Made by a program: the position numbers and the translations under genes. DNA of 60,245 nt from an uncultured Opitutaceae bacterium (GTDB taxonomy: Bacteria > Verrucomicrobiota > Verrucomicrobiia > Opitutales > Opitutaceae): NCBI GenBank assembly GCA_937958045.1, contig CALFXL010000011.1:1-60245 (forward strand), given 5' to 3'. Shown here one piece after another: positions 50,277 through 60,173 of the stretch; position 1 is the stretch's first letter, and every line of letters begins with the position of its first letter. A model generated the notes under the pieces. The model worked only from the letters and a program-made list of their open reading frames with translations, searched no databases and was not told the DNA's origin.

Positions 50277-52142
50277 TCAGGCTTTTTCCATCTCCTCGAG
50301 TTGGAGACTGGCTTTCTCCCACTCCTCGGTGGCGGCGGTGACTTGATCGACGATGACGCTGAGCTCGCGATTGAGGTGATGAAACTTGCCTTTGTCGGCA
50401 TAGGTTTCGGGCGCTTCGAGCGCGGCGACGATCTCGGCCTGTTTGGCTTCGAGCTCGGTGACTTTCTTTTCGAGCTGGCCGACGTGTTCGCGGAATTTGC
50501 GGATCTGGTTCGCCGTGTATTTCGGCGCGGCCGGAGATGGAGCGGCAGTTTTCGCGGGGGCGGCGGCCGCTTGTTTCGGACGCGCGTCGGTGAAGCCGGC
50601 GGTCAGCGCGGCGCGCGCGTCGGACGATTTCGACTTCTCCAGGTAATAATCGTAATTGCCGGCGTAGGGCGTGAGGCGGCCGCTGTGCACGTGCAGAACG
50701 GTTTCCGCGATGGAGCGAATGAAGTGAACGTCGTGCGAGATGAAGACGAGCGTGCCCTCGTATTGCTTGAGCGCGTGGATCATCGCGTCGATCGAAGCGA
50801 TGTCCAAGTGCGTCGTGGGTTCGTCCATCAACAGGAAGTTGGGCGGATCGACGAGAAGGCGCGCGAGGTTGAGACGCGATTTTTCGCCGCCGGAAAGCAC
50901 GGAGACTTTTTTGAAGACATCGTCTTTGCGGAAAAGGAATCCGCCGAGAATCATGCGGGCGGTTTGCTCGGTGAGCTCGTTTTGCGCGGTGCGCAGCACC
51001 ATCATGTTTTCGAGCACGGTGGCGTTGGGATCGAGCGTATCGGTCCGCTGCTGCGCGAAGTAGCCGGCGGTGACATTGGCGCCGAGTTCGCGCGTGCCAC
51101 CTTGGATGGGAATCACGCCAGCGAGGATTTTGAGAAGCGTGGATTTGCCCGCGCCGTTGGGGCCGACGAGTACGATGCGCTGACCGCGTTCGGCGACGAA
51201 GTTGAGATCGCGATAAACGACGTGGTCGCCGTACGCCTGCTGGACGTTTTTGAGTTCGACGACCTTGAGTCCGGAACGCGGCGGCTGCGGGAAGCGGAAG
51301 TTGACGCGCTTCAGTTCGTCCTGCGGCTCTTCGACGGCCTCTTCGAGGATGCGCTCGATTTGTTTTTCCTTCGATTTGGCGCGCGAAGCCATCGAGGCCT
51401 TCGCTCCGAAGCGGTCGACGAATTTTTGGAGATGCGCGATCTCGCGCTGCTGGTTCTTGAAGGCGGCGGCTTGCTGTTGTTTGCGGGCCTCTTTCTCGAC
51501 GATGAAGTCATCGTAGTTGCCGTGGTAATAATGCAGCCGCTGCGAGCGCAGCTCGAGGATGCCGGTGCAAAGCGCGTTGAGGAACGCACGGTCGTGCGAG
51601 ATGACGACGAGGCCGCCGGGATAACGCGTGAGATAATCCTGAAACCAGAGCAGCGCTTCGAGATCGAGGTGATTGGTCGGTTCGTCGAGAAGCAGCAACG
51701 CGGGTTCGGCGACGAGGAGGCGGGCGAGATGTGCGCGCATGATCCAGCCGCCGGAGAACGTTTTGGCGGGTTTCTCGGCATCGCCTTCTTTGAAACCGAG
51801 GCCGGCGAGAATTTTGCGGGCGCGCGGCTCGAGCGTGTAGTCGATGTCCCAGTCGTCCTCGTCGGGCTCGAGTTTTTTGCCGCTCGTGGCGATGTGAAGA
51901 ATGGTTTCGTCGCCGGCGGGCGCGCTTTCTTGCGGAAGAAAACCGAAATCGGCGCCGCGCTCCCACTCGATCGTGCCGGTGTCGGGTTTTTCTTCGCCGA
52001 GGATCAGGTTGAACAAAGTGGATTTGCCCGCGCCGTTGGGGCCGACGAGGCCGAGCCGATCGGTGCGAGCGATGAAGAGAGAGACATCCGAGAAAAGTTC
52101 GCGGGTACCGTAGGACTTGGAGACGTCGGCGAGGGTGAGCAT
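50277..52142 (-). CDS. ABC-F family ATPase (Uup/YheS-like)
   Basis: The 621-residue protein has two ABC domains and no membrane segment: first Walker A GLVGPNGAGKSTLFNLILG with signature TFSGGWIMRAHLAR and LLLLDEPTNHLDLEALLW, second VLVGPNGAGKSTLLKILAG with LSGGEKSRLNLARLL and LLMDEPTTHLDIASIDAM. The linker (about 240-305, KQQQAAAFKNQQREIAHLQKF) is the P-site interaction motif region. A C-terminal coiled coil follows an Ala/Pro-rich spacer. ABC-F proteins act on the ribosome E-site, relieving stalls or conferring antibiotic protection. It is divergent from prmA. Confidence 0.94.
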   Translation of the reverse strand: MLTLADVSKSYGTRELFSDVSLFIARTDRLGLVGPNGAGKSTLFNLILGEEKPDTGTIEWERGADFGFLPQESAPAGDETILHIATSGKKLEPDEDDWDIDYTLEPRARKILAGLGFKEGDAEKPAKTFSGGWIMRAHLARLLVAEPALLLLDEPTNHLDLEALLWFQDYLTRYPGGLVVISHDRAFLNALCTGILELRSQRLHYYHGNYDDFIVEKEARKQQQAAAFKNQQREIAHLQKFVDRFGAKASMASRAKSKEKQIERILEEAVEEPQDELKRVNFRFPQPPRSGLKVVELKNVQQAYGDHVVYRDLNFVAERGQRIVLVGPNGAGKSTLLKILAGVIPIQGGTRELGANVTAGYFAQQRTDTLDPNATVLENMMVLRTAQNELTEQTARMILGGFLFRKDDVFKKVSVLSGGEKSRLNLARLLVDPPNFLLMDEPTTHLDIASIDAMIHALKQYEGTLVFISHDVHFIRSIAETVLHVHSGRLTPYAGNYDYYLEKSKSSDARAALTAGFTDARPKQAAAAPAKTAAPSPAAPKYTANQIRKFREHVGQLEKKVTELEAKQAEIVAALEAPETYADKGKFHHLNRELSVIVDQVTAATEEWEKASLQLEEMEKA

Positions 52143-52243
52143 GGCAAACGGTCAACAAAGCCGCCAGCGGGCGCCGGGGTCAAGGATCGCGCGGAGGACG
52201 CGTTTGCCGTTGCCGAGCGAGAGCGAATGGCGACGTTCGAGGC

Positions 52244-53167
52244 ATGGAGCTATTTCAGATCAAGGCAGAGATCCCGGTCTTTTCCGTGGACGAAACGGAT
52301 ACGCTGTTGCTCGAACTCGGACGCGAGGAATGGAACATCCTGGAAGATGCGATCGCGAAGCGCGCGTGGATCGTCGGGATTTTTCGCAGTAGTGAAGAAG
52401 CGGATACGCGTTGGGAAGAGCTGCATCCGTTGCTGCCGGCGGAGCCGATCGGCGAGGCGGAGCGTGTGTCGCTCGGTGATCGCGATTGGAAGGATAGTTA
52501 CAAAGCGCATTTCAAACCGTGGCAATTTGGCCGCTTGCACTGGGTGCCGATCTGGGAGCGCGAGACGTACCAACTGCCCGCAGGCGACGTGGCGATCTGG
52601 CTCGATCCGGGGCTGGCGTTTGGTACGGGCAATCACGAAACCACGCGCTTGTGCATCGAGCGCCTGATGGCGCTCGATGCTGATGCCCAGGGCGACGCGG
52701 CGAATGACAAGCCGGCGGGCGTGAGCATCGACAAAAAAACGGCGCGCGTGATCGATGCGGGCTGTGGCTCGGGGATTTTGGCGTTGTCGGCGGCGAAGCT
52801 CGGCTATCAGAATGTCGAAGCGTTCGACAACGATCCGGAGGCGGTGCGTGTGAGCGAAGAAAACGCCGCCATGAACAATGCGGCGGGCAAGGTGACGTTT
52901 TTTGTCGGCGATCTTGTATCCGGTTTGGCCGGACGGCAGGCCGAGATCGTTCTCGCGAATATCCAAGCCGATGTGCTCATGCGTTTCGCCAAGGAACTGG
53001 TGGGCGCGGTGGCGCCGGGTGGAGCGTTGATCCTCAGCGGCATCCTTGCGCATGAAAACGAGACGGTGCGCGCTGCGTTTGTGGCGATGGCGCCAGGATG
53101 GACGGTTGAGGCGCGCACGATGGGCGAGTGGTCGGATGTGTTGTTGGTGCGCCCGGTGAAGGGCTGA
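52244..53167 (+). CDS. prmA: Ribosomal protein L11 methyltransferase
   Basis: PrmA trimethylates L11 at several residues. The 307-residue protein has an N-terminal substrate-recognition domain (1-110), then the diagnostic IWLDPGLAFGTGNHETTRLC, motif I ARVIDAGCGSGILALSAAKL, VEAFDNDPEAVRVS, and VLANIQADVLMRFAKEL in motif IV (NIQA-type, as in PrmA NILA). A roughly 15-residue insert lies between the DPGLAFGTG motif and motif I. Confidence 0.93.
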   Translation: MELFQIKAEIPVFSVDETDTLLLELGREEWNILEDAIAKRAWIVGIFRSSEEADTRWEELHPLLPAEPIGEAERVSLGDRDWKDSYKAHFKPWQFGRLHWVPIWERETYQLPAGDVAIWLDPGLAFGTGNHETTRLCIERLMALDADAQGDAANDKPAGVSIDKKTARVIDAGCGSGILALSAAKLGYQNVEAFDNDPEAVRVSEENAAMNNAAGKVTFFVGDLVSGLAGRQAEIVLANIQADVLMRFAKELVGAVAPGGALILSGILAHENETVRAAFVAMAPGWTVEARTMGEWSDVLLVRPVKG

Positions 53168-53252
53168 AGCCGGCATCAGGGTTGACCAAGCACTTGTATT
53201 GAAACGATGGATACTGCGGAAAAGCCGCCGCAGTTCTGCGTGAAGTTGTGAA

Positions 53253-54515
53253 TCAGAAAAGCGGGAGCTGATCCGCGCTCGGCACCGGTGGCGCAGGGCG
53301 GTGCCGAAGCGCGGCGAAGTCGAGGCGTCCGGCGCGTTGGGCGATAATGGCGTCGGCGAGTGCCGGGAAACTCGCGCGCGCGATGGCTTCGGGCTCGGTT
53401 TCGTTGAGGATCGTGCGTTCGGCGCCGAGATTGCCGATAAGAGCGTGGTAGAGGCGGGTGATCTCGTCGTTGGGTTCGGCGCGGCCTGCGAGCGTCGTGA
53501 GAAGTTGGAGCAGCGGAAGACGCTCGACGAAGGGCAGGTGACGCGCGGGCGCGTCGCGATCGGCGAGTTGGGCCAATCGATCGCGGGCGCCGAGGACGAG
53601 TTTGGTTTTTCGACAAACCGGGCAGGTGCCATGCGCAGGTGCGTCGTGCGCCTGCTGGCAATGGCTGCACCAATTCAGCCAATAACGCGCGAAGGTCACC
53701 GGATATTCCTCGGTGCCGACCAAGCGGACGGGGGATTTTTTGCGACGATTGATGGCCGAAAACAGACTGTCGTAGGTGAAGTCGCTTTCGGTAGGCGTCT
53801 CGAACAAACTGCATTCGCGGCCGAGTTTGGGCAGCGAATGCGCGTCGGAGTTGGCGAGCAGCGCGTGGCGATCGAGCTGTGAAAGACGGCGGCAATGCGC
53901 GGGCGTGGATGTTAGCGCGGCTTCGAGGCCAAGCAGCTCGGACGTGAGATCGCCAAAGGCGTCGGTTACGCGTGTGTGTCCATCGACGGCGTTGAGGAGC
54001 GAAACGAAGGAGTTGAAAACGTGTGCGGGAGAGAAATGCGCGCCGGGGATCGCGAGAGAGCGTTGGAGCACATCGCGCGGCGAAAGGAGAAGCGCGGGAC
54101 GGCCCTGTTTTTCTCCATCGAGATCGGAAAACGCCGTGAGCGATGCGCGCAGGGCGTGGACGGCGGCGAAGTCGGGGAGATAAATAAGGACGTGAATGCC
54201 GCGCGGGTCATCGGTCGAACGAGCGCCGCACGATACCTCGGTGCCGAGAACGAAACGCACCGAGCGGTGCAGATGTTCGGGAAGATTCTGACGCGACGCC
54301 GTGAGCAGTTCGGACGACGGGTGAAGAAGTCCGTCGTTGCCCGGCGAAAGATGTCCTTCGATCTCGCGCAGCCAAGGCCCATGCAGGCAATCGCCGGTGG
54401 AGAGCGCATCGAGGCCCTTGATTTGGGCCCAGCGCAGCAGATTGGGCAGCGTCATCTCCGGAGAAACCGCCCGCGCATAGCGGGAGTGAAGATGAAGATC
54501 GGCGGCGAGCTGCAT
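53253..54515 (-). CDS. Endonuclease Q-like PHP nuclease with clamp-binding tail
   Basis: The 420-residue protein starts MQLAADLHLHSRYARAVSPE, a PHP metal motif, with further metal ligands in STGDCLHG, LLANSDAHSLPKLGRE and HFSPAHVFNSF. A zinc finger CSHC ... CPVCRKTK (about 283-303) follows, then LVLGARDRLAQLADRD and an alpha-helical tail. This order is that of endonuclease Q, which nicks 5' of deaminated bases (uracil, hypoxanthine, xanthine) and AP sites in archaea and some bacteria. The last residues, DQLPLF, match the beta-clamp binding consensus QLxLF. It is convergent with prmA. Confidence 0.82.
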   Translation of the reverse strand: MQLAADLHLHSRYARAVSPEMTLPNLLRWAQIKGLDALSTGDCLHGPWLREIEGHLSPGNDGLLHPSSELLTASRQNLPEHLHRSVRFVLGTEVSCGARSTDDPRGIHVLIYLPDFAAVHALRASLTAFSDLDGEKQGRPALLLSPRDVLQRSLAIPGAHFSPAHVFNSFVSLLNAVDGHTRVTDAFGDLTSELLGLEAALTSTPAHCRRLSQLDRHALLANSDAHSLPKLGRECSLFETPTESDFTYDSLFSAINRRKKSPVRLVGTEEYPVTFARYWLNWCSHCQQAHDAPAHGTCPVCRKTKLVLGARDRLAQLADRDAPARHLPFVERLPLLQLLTTLAGRAEPNDEITRLYHALIGNLGAERTILNETEPEAIARASFPALADAIIAQRAGRLDFAALRHRPAPPVPSADQLPLF

Positions 54516-54596
54516 GCGGGTGGAGTGTGGGCGAAGGAAACAACCCGCGACAGGATAATCAGGTGAGGGGCATGCGGGTGGTTTGCCAGAAACGAA

Positions 54597-54626
54597 AACG
54601 ACCGCGTCGGGAAGGACGCGGTCGTT
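54597..54626 (-). terminator. Rho-independent terminator of accBC
   Basis: AACGACCGCGTC (54597-54608) pairs with GACGCGGTCGTT (54615-54626), loop GGGAAG; on the minus strand it is followed by TTCGTTT. It lies 22 nt past the accC stop. Confidence 0.85.
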
Positions 54627-54648
54627 GGGTGAGTGGTTGTTGTTCTGA

Positions 54649-56013
<1,365 letters not shown>

Positions 56014-56024
56014 AAAAACGATGA

Positions 56025-56094
56025 AACCACTAATCTCCGCCTTTCGGTCGCGCAGCAGGGAAACAGCCGCGCGGCGCAGCGTTAATTAGTGGTT
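56025..56094. repeat. Inverted repeat AACCACTAAT / ATTAGTGGTT in the accB-accC gap
   Basis: AACCACTAAT (56025-56034) is the perfect complement of ATTAGTGGTT (56085-56094), enclosing 50 nt that includes GC-rich short palindromes. The same ATTAGTGGTT occurs in the right arm at about 12931-12940. The layout is that of the other paired-arm elements, with shorter arms. Confidence 0.7.
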
Positions 56095-56104
56095 CAGGTT
56101 AAAA

Positions 56105-56575
56105 TTAGCCCTGTTTTACTTTGAAGAGGCGTTGACCGTATTCCACGGGTTGGCCGTTTTCGACGAGCGTTTCGACAATGGTGCCCTTCACCTCGGCCTG
56201 AATCTCATTCATGATTTTCATGGCCTCGATGATGCAGACGACCGTGTTTTCGACGATCTTGGCACCGTTTTCCACGAACGGCTTACTTTCGGGGGACGGA
56301 GACCGGTAGAAGGTACCGACCATTGGAGACTTGATGTAGGTGATGCCGGGTTCGTCGCCGCTGGGAGCAGCGGGGGCTGCGGGAGTGGCGGGTGCGGGCG
56401 CGGCAGGAGCCGGCGCGGGCAGGGTGAGCGGCGGAAGGGTGGGCCGGGACGATGAAACGACCGGGAATTCACCACGTCGGATCTTCAGTTTGAAACCTTC
56501 CTCTTCGACAGCGAACTCGGTGAGTTCGGACCGTGTCATGAGGTCGATGATTTGTTTGATCTGTTTTAGGTCCAA
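56105..56575 (-). CDS. accB: Acetyl-CoA carboxylase biotin carboxyl carrier protein
   Basis: The 156-residue protein begins at TTG (MDLKQIKQIIDLMTRSELTE), matching the AccB N-terminus, has an Ala/Pro-rich linker (about 45-80) and a C-terminal biotinyl domain with SPMVGTFYRSPSPESKPFVE and EAMKIMNEIQAEVKG, where the Lys in AMKIMN carries biotin. No ATG fits the family start. The gene precedes accC and has a 280-nt AT-rich upstream region with three identical 12-nt boxes. Confidence 0.96.
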   Translation of the reverse strand: MDLKQIKQIIDLMTRSELTEFAVEEEGFKLKIRRGEFPVVSSSRPTLPPLTLPAPAPAAPAPATPAAPAAPSGDEPGITYIKSPMVGTFYRSPSPESKPFVENGAKIVENTVVCIIEAMKIMNEIQAEVKGTIVETLVENGQPVEYGQRLFKVKQG

Positions 56576-56668
56576 GGTGGGCTTGGGTTAAGTTGGAGCA
56601 GGTATGGCTCTGTTAGTTGTCTAACTTGGAGGGTCGTTCAAAAGAAGTTTTCAAAGTTAAAGCAATCA

Positions 56669-56742
56669 CCGTTTTTTGCGCTAAAATGGCAAAATTGGCA
56701 CAGAAAAGGCCCGTTTTTTGCGAAAAATGGCCGTTTTTTGCG
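56669..56742 (-). promoter_or_regulatory. Three CGCAAAAAACGG boxes upstream of accB
   Basis: CCGTTTTTTGCG occurs at 56669-56680, 56711-56722 and 56731-56742 (read as CGCAAAAAACGG toward accB). The start-to-start spacings are 42 and 20 nt, close to four and two helical turns, so all three would face the same side of DNA. They lie in an AT-rich island unlike the surrounding high-GC DNA, 95 to 165 nt upstream of the accB start. They could be operators for a fatty-acid-synthesis regulator or UP-like A-tracts. A promoter hexamer pair cannot be fixed by eye. Confidence 0.55.
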
Positions 56743-56861
56743 CGATTTTGGAAAGGCCCAACTTTCGCGGCTTGGGGCAATAAGGGGGCTTTTCGGCCGG
56801 TCGCGGGCGCTTAGAGGGGGCCCCAAATGGCCCGCGATCGGCCTTTCCGAGGGTTTTAAGT

Positions 56862-59800
56862 TTAGCTCACCGTAACTTGGAGACCAGTGGCCGCGATGGC
56901 GAAGTCGATGAAGCGGGCGCGGGGATTGGTGGGATCACGCTCCAGCTTTTCCCGGATGCGGCGACCGGCGTCGCCGTCGCGGGCGCAGATCAACATGTAG
57001 CCGCCGCCACCGGCACCGAGGAGCTTGCAGGCCGCGAGGTCGTCGCCACAGCGCGCGATGATGCGTTCGATCTCCGGCGTGGTGGTGCCGGCATCGAGGC
57101 GTTTGTTGAGTTCCCAAGAGCGCGCGATGCTGCGCTGAAGCGCCCGGATGTCGCCCCCGTGGAGGTCATGATAGAGGCGATGAGCGTTTTGCCGGATGGC
57201 CTCCAAGGTGCGCAATGTATCGGCTTCGCCCAAAAACATATCGCGGACGATCTCTTGGAGGATGCCTTTGGCCATCCGCGTCGCACCTGTATAATAGAGG
57301 AGCAATTGGCGATTGATGACATCGGGGCCCATTAACTGCGTCGGCAAGTAGCGCACGGAGGGGTGTTGCAACGGGCCTGGCTGGGTTTCGATGAGTTTCA
57401 GGCCGGGGAAAAGCGCGCCGGCTTGATCCTGCCAGCCACCGCCGGTGGTCAGGAGTTGTTCCACGCCCAAGACACGATTGTAGAGGTCGAGGTTGTCCCA
57501 GCCGAGTCCGCAAGCGCGGTTCAGAGCGGCGAGAATGGTCGCCGCGAGGATCGACGAGGTGCCGAGACCGGATCCCTTCGGCACGGCGCTGAGCAGGGAA
57601 ATTTCCATGCCGCCGCCGAGCGCTTTCAGCTGCGCTTGAAGAGACCGGCAAGGTTTACCGGCGAAAAACTCCGGTAGGAAGCCCGCCATCGCGAGCGCTG
57701 CCTTGGGCAGGCTGAAATGGCCCTTGGGATTGCGGAAGTCCGCCAACGCCTCGTAAGTCTCCACGGTTTCCGCGGAGCCGAGATCGATGGAGCGAAGTTG
57801 GAGCGTCGGCGTGTGGGTTGGCCGAACAAAGACCTGAATCGGTGGCTGGCCGTTGAGGAGAACAGCGACGTTGAGGACGCTGCCGCCGGCTTGAAGACAG
57901 AATGGCGGAGTGTCGGTCCAGCCGCCCGCGAGGTCGAGGCGCACCGGACTGCGGCCCCAGACGATTTGGTCTTCTTTGAGGGAACGCTGCGGCACCATTT
58001 TGGTGAGTTCGCGCGAACCCACCATGGCTTTTTGGAGACGTGAAAAACCTTCCCGCGTCAGCTCATCGCGGACGGCTTTCTCATGAAGTTCGGAGAGCAG
58101 CAGCAGGAATCTCGCTTGGAGATCCGCGCGGTGAAGCGCACCCAGGATGGCGTCGCGTTTTTCTTTCAGCCAGTCGGCGAGCGCTCCGCCATGCGTGCGG
58201 CAAAAACGAGCGAGCGCGGCGCAGTCTTGTTCGAGGACTTGCGTGTCACCTTGGTCGATGAGGCGTTGAAAATCGGCTTTGAACTGAGCCGCGTAGCCTT
58301 CGTTTCGCTGGGCGAAATAACGATCGAAGTTCACGTCGGCCGCGATCCGACGCGCGGAGAGTTTCGCGTGACCCGCCATCGTGCGGCTCATCTCCAAGGT
58401 CGGTTGATCCGTGAAGAACCAGTCGCACATCGCTTGGGAAATTTCGCTGGCGCGCACAATCGGGTAGAGCGGAAGATCAAAAACGTCGACATCCGCTCGA
58501 GTGATGCCGCGCGCGGCCAGCCATTCCGCGCCATCACGACCGCAAATGCGTCCACCAGCGCCGGGAACTCCACGGCAGGAGTCGTCGAGATGATACGGAC
58601 GGAAAACAAAACGGTCCTTTCCGACGGGGAGGATATCGAGGCATTGCCCGGCGCCCAAATGCGTGAGCGATGTTCCCGCAGGGAGTCCTGTGAGGAGATT
58701 GTTTCCGCCGAGCCGGAAAACGCCTTCGGGGTGGCAACCGTCGATCCACACCGGCGCGCGATCCGCGACCGTGAAGCTCTCTTTGGGCGACGCGATGGAG
58801 TAGAAACGGTCCGCCGACGACTTGAGGCGCTGCATCTCCTCCATCGATTCCAAGAGCTGGCGACTCGAACCGAGATGGTAAAACCGCGCGTTTTTCAGAG
58901 GTACGACCGCCGTGCTTAGATGGTGAAAACCAAAACGGCGCAAACTGGTGGGAGCGGACGTCTTTGTGCCCAATGCGCAGCCGATCTCGGTATACAGGTC
59001 CAGTGTGCGCGGCAAACCATCGGCGGTCGTAAAACGCTGTTGTTTTTTCGACCATCCGCACCGCGCGAAAAGAAACTCCAGTCCCGCCTGACTGAAGAGC
59101 CACATCCCCGTATCGACGTAAAAATCATGAGTCGCCTCGAAATGCCGCACCTCGGAGGGCGACGGTTTTTGGAGGAAAAATTCGATCGTGCGGGCGGATG
59201 TTTCCTCCTGCGGGGACGTCTCTTTTGCCACAAAGAATACCCCAAAATGTTGTGCGACCTCGGGGCTCACACGCATGCCGATTCCGGTGATGTCCGCCGA
59301 TAAATTCCTGACCTCCAAAGGATCAAAATCGAGCCACACGTCGCCGGAGGCCACCATCGCTTGCACGCCAGAGCCTGCTGCGGAGAGAGTCTCTTTCATC
59401 TGGGGAATTTGATAACTCGCTAACGTAGCCCGTGGCGCCTGCGGTTCGGCACCGGCTTCCCTCGGAATGGGAATGAAGGCTTTTCCGACGACCGCGTAGG
59501 CGGGGAGGCGCCGACTTTCCCCTCCAGCATGCAGCACCAATCGCGGTTTTTCTCCCAACCAAGCCTCTAAAGTACCACGCTTCTTCGAGGGAATAGCGAG
59601 CCAGGCGGTATACAGTGCGTTCACCAAGCCCCCTCCCGATCCCACACGCCGTGAGGCCGGGTCCGCGGTGAAGAACGGATCTCCGCCGATCAGTGTCGGC
59701 AATGCCTCGGCGGCAGGGGTTCTGTGGCGGCTAAAATTCGCCATTGAAGGCGACAGGGTGAGGACGATTTGGGTCATGGAAATCGCGAGCAAAGCAGCAG

Positions 59801-59870
59801 GCATCTGCCTCGGACGCAAGAGCGACAAAACGGTGCGAGTATCCACTTTTTGAATACGCATAAAGTGCAC
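56862..59870 (-). CDS. fkp: Bifunctional L-fucokinase / GDP-L-fucose pyrophosphorylase
   Basis: Fkp converts free L-fucose to fucose-1-phosphate and then GDP-fucose for fucosylated glycans. The 1002-residue protein has an N-terminal pyrophosphorylase with VGSGGGLVNALYTAW and GGESRRLPAYAVVGKAFIPI, then a left-handed helix region, and a C-terminal GHMP kinase with WGRSPVRLDLAGGWTDTPPF, the ATP loop VPKGSGLGTSSILAATIL and LLGAGGGGYMLICARDG. Order and size match Bacteroides Fkp (about 950). Other in-frame Met codons (residues 4, 23, 32) could be the real start, since the first 40 residues look unlike the family. An RNA-operon-like leader lies upstream on the opposite strand. Confidence 0.9.
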   Translation of the reverse strand: MHFMRIQKVDTRTVLSLLRPRQMPAALLAISMTQIVLTLSPSMANFSRHRTPAAEALPTLIGGDPFFTADPASRRVGSGGGLVNALYTAWLAIPSKKRGTLEAWLGEKPRLVLHAGGESRRLPAYAVVGKAFIPIPREAGAEPQAPRATLASYQIPQMKETLSAAGSGVQAMVASGDVWLDFDPLEVRNLSADITGIGMRVSPEVAQHFGVFFVAKETSPQEETSARTIEFFLQKPSPSEVRHFEATHDFYVDTGMWLFSQAGLEFLFARCGWSKKQQRFTTADGLPRTLDLYTEIGCALGTKTSAPTSLRRFGFHHLSTAVVPLKNARFYHLGSSRQLLESMEEMQRLKSSADRFYSIASPKESFTVADRAPVWIDGCHPEGVFRLGGNNLLTGLPAGTSLTHLGAGQCLDILPVGKDRFVFRPYHLDDSCRGVPGAGGRICGRDGAEWLAARGITRADVDVFDLPLYPIVRASEISQAMCDWFFTDQPTLEMSRTMAGHAKLSARRIAADVNFDRYFAQRNEGYAAQFKADFQRLIDQGDTQVLEQDCAALARFCRTHGGALADWLKEKRDAILGALHRADLQARFLLLLSELHEKAVRDELTREGFSRLQKAMVGSRELTKMVPQRSLKEDQIVWGRSPVRLDLAGGWTDTPPFCLQAGGSVLNVAVLLNGQPPIQVFVRPTHTPTLQLRSIDLGSAETVETYEALADFRNPKGHFSLPKAALAMAGFLPEFFAGKPCRSLQAQLKALGGGMEISLLSAVPKGSGLGTSSILAATILAALNRACGLGWDNLDLYNRVLGVEQLLTTGGGWQDQAGALFPGLKLIETQPGPLQHPSVRYLPTQLMGPDVINRQLLLYYTGATRMAKGILQEIVRDMFLGEADTLRTLEAIRQNAHRLYHDLHGGDIRALQRSIARSWELNKRLDAGTTTPEIERIIARCGDDLAACKLLGAGGGGYMLICARDGDAGRRIREKLERDPTNPRARFIDFAIAATGLQVTVS

Positions 59871-60137
59871 GCTTTTCGCGCAAAATCCTCACGCGTTTTC
59901 ACGTGAAAAACAGCAGACATTCAAAAAATGTGATCTTTATCCTTTTTTAAATAAACAAGTTACGACAGCTAAAACACTTTTTCGAAAAAACTGCTTGTCG
60001 TCGGGTCCGACGAAAGCATTGTCCGCACTCCCTTCTGCGGACGGTGCCTCAAAAACGCCTCCCACGAAGGAAGTTCTTTGAAGATTTTCAGCCGAAAAAC
60101 CTGAAAGAAAAATTCGAAAAAAAGTTTCGAAAAGTTC
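59871..60137. other. Non-coding, AT-richer gap between fkp and the putative rrn promoter
   Basis: No credible ORF. There are A/T tracts (near 59945, 59990, 60100-60130), a GTCCGCA/TGCGGAC hairpin (about 60018-60044), and a boxA-like GTTCTTTGAAGA near 60072. The region probably holds the divergent fkp promoter and upstream elements of an rRNA operon. Confidence 0.55.
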
Positions 60138-60167
60138 TTGACGGAAGAGCGGCAATAAGTCTTTATC
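60138..60167 (+). promoter_or_regulatory. Putative rRNA operon promoter
   Basis: TTGACG (60138-60143) forms a good -35, with a weak -10 candidate TTTATC (60162-60167) at 18-nt spacing. It is preceded by A/T tracts suited to an UP element and followed by a boxA-like sequence. The -10 assignment is uncertain. Confidence 0.45.
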
Positions 60168-60173
60168 GACCTT

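Noticed and set aside
50301..52667. A 788-codon plus-strand frame opposite the ABC-F gene
   Set aside because: Antisense to two complete ABC domains; composition typical of shadows.
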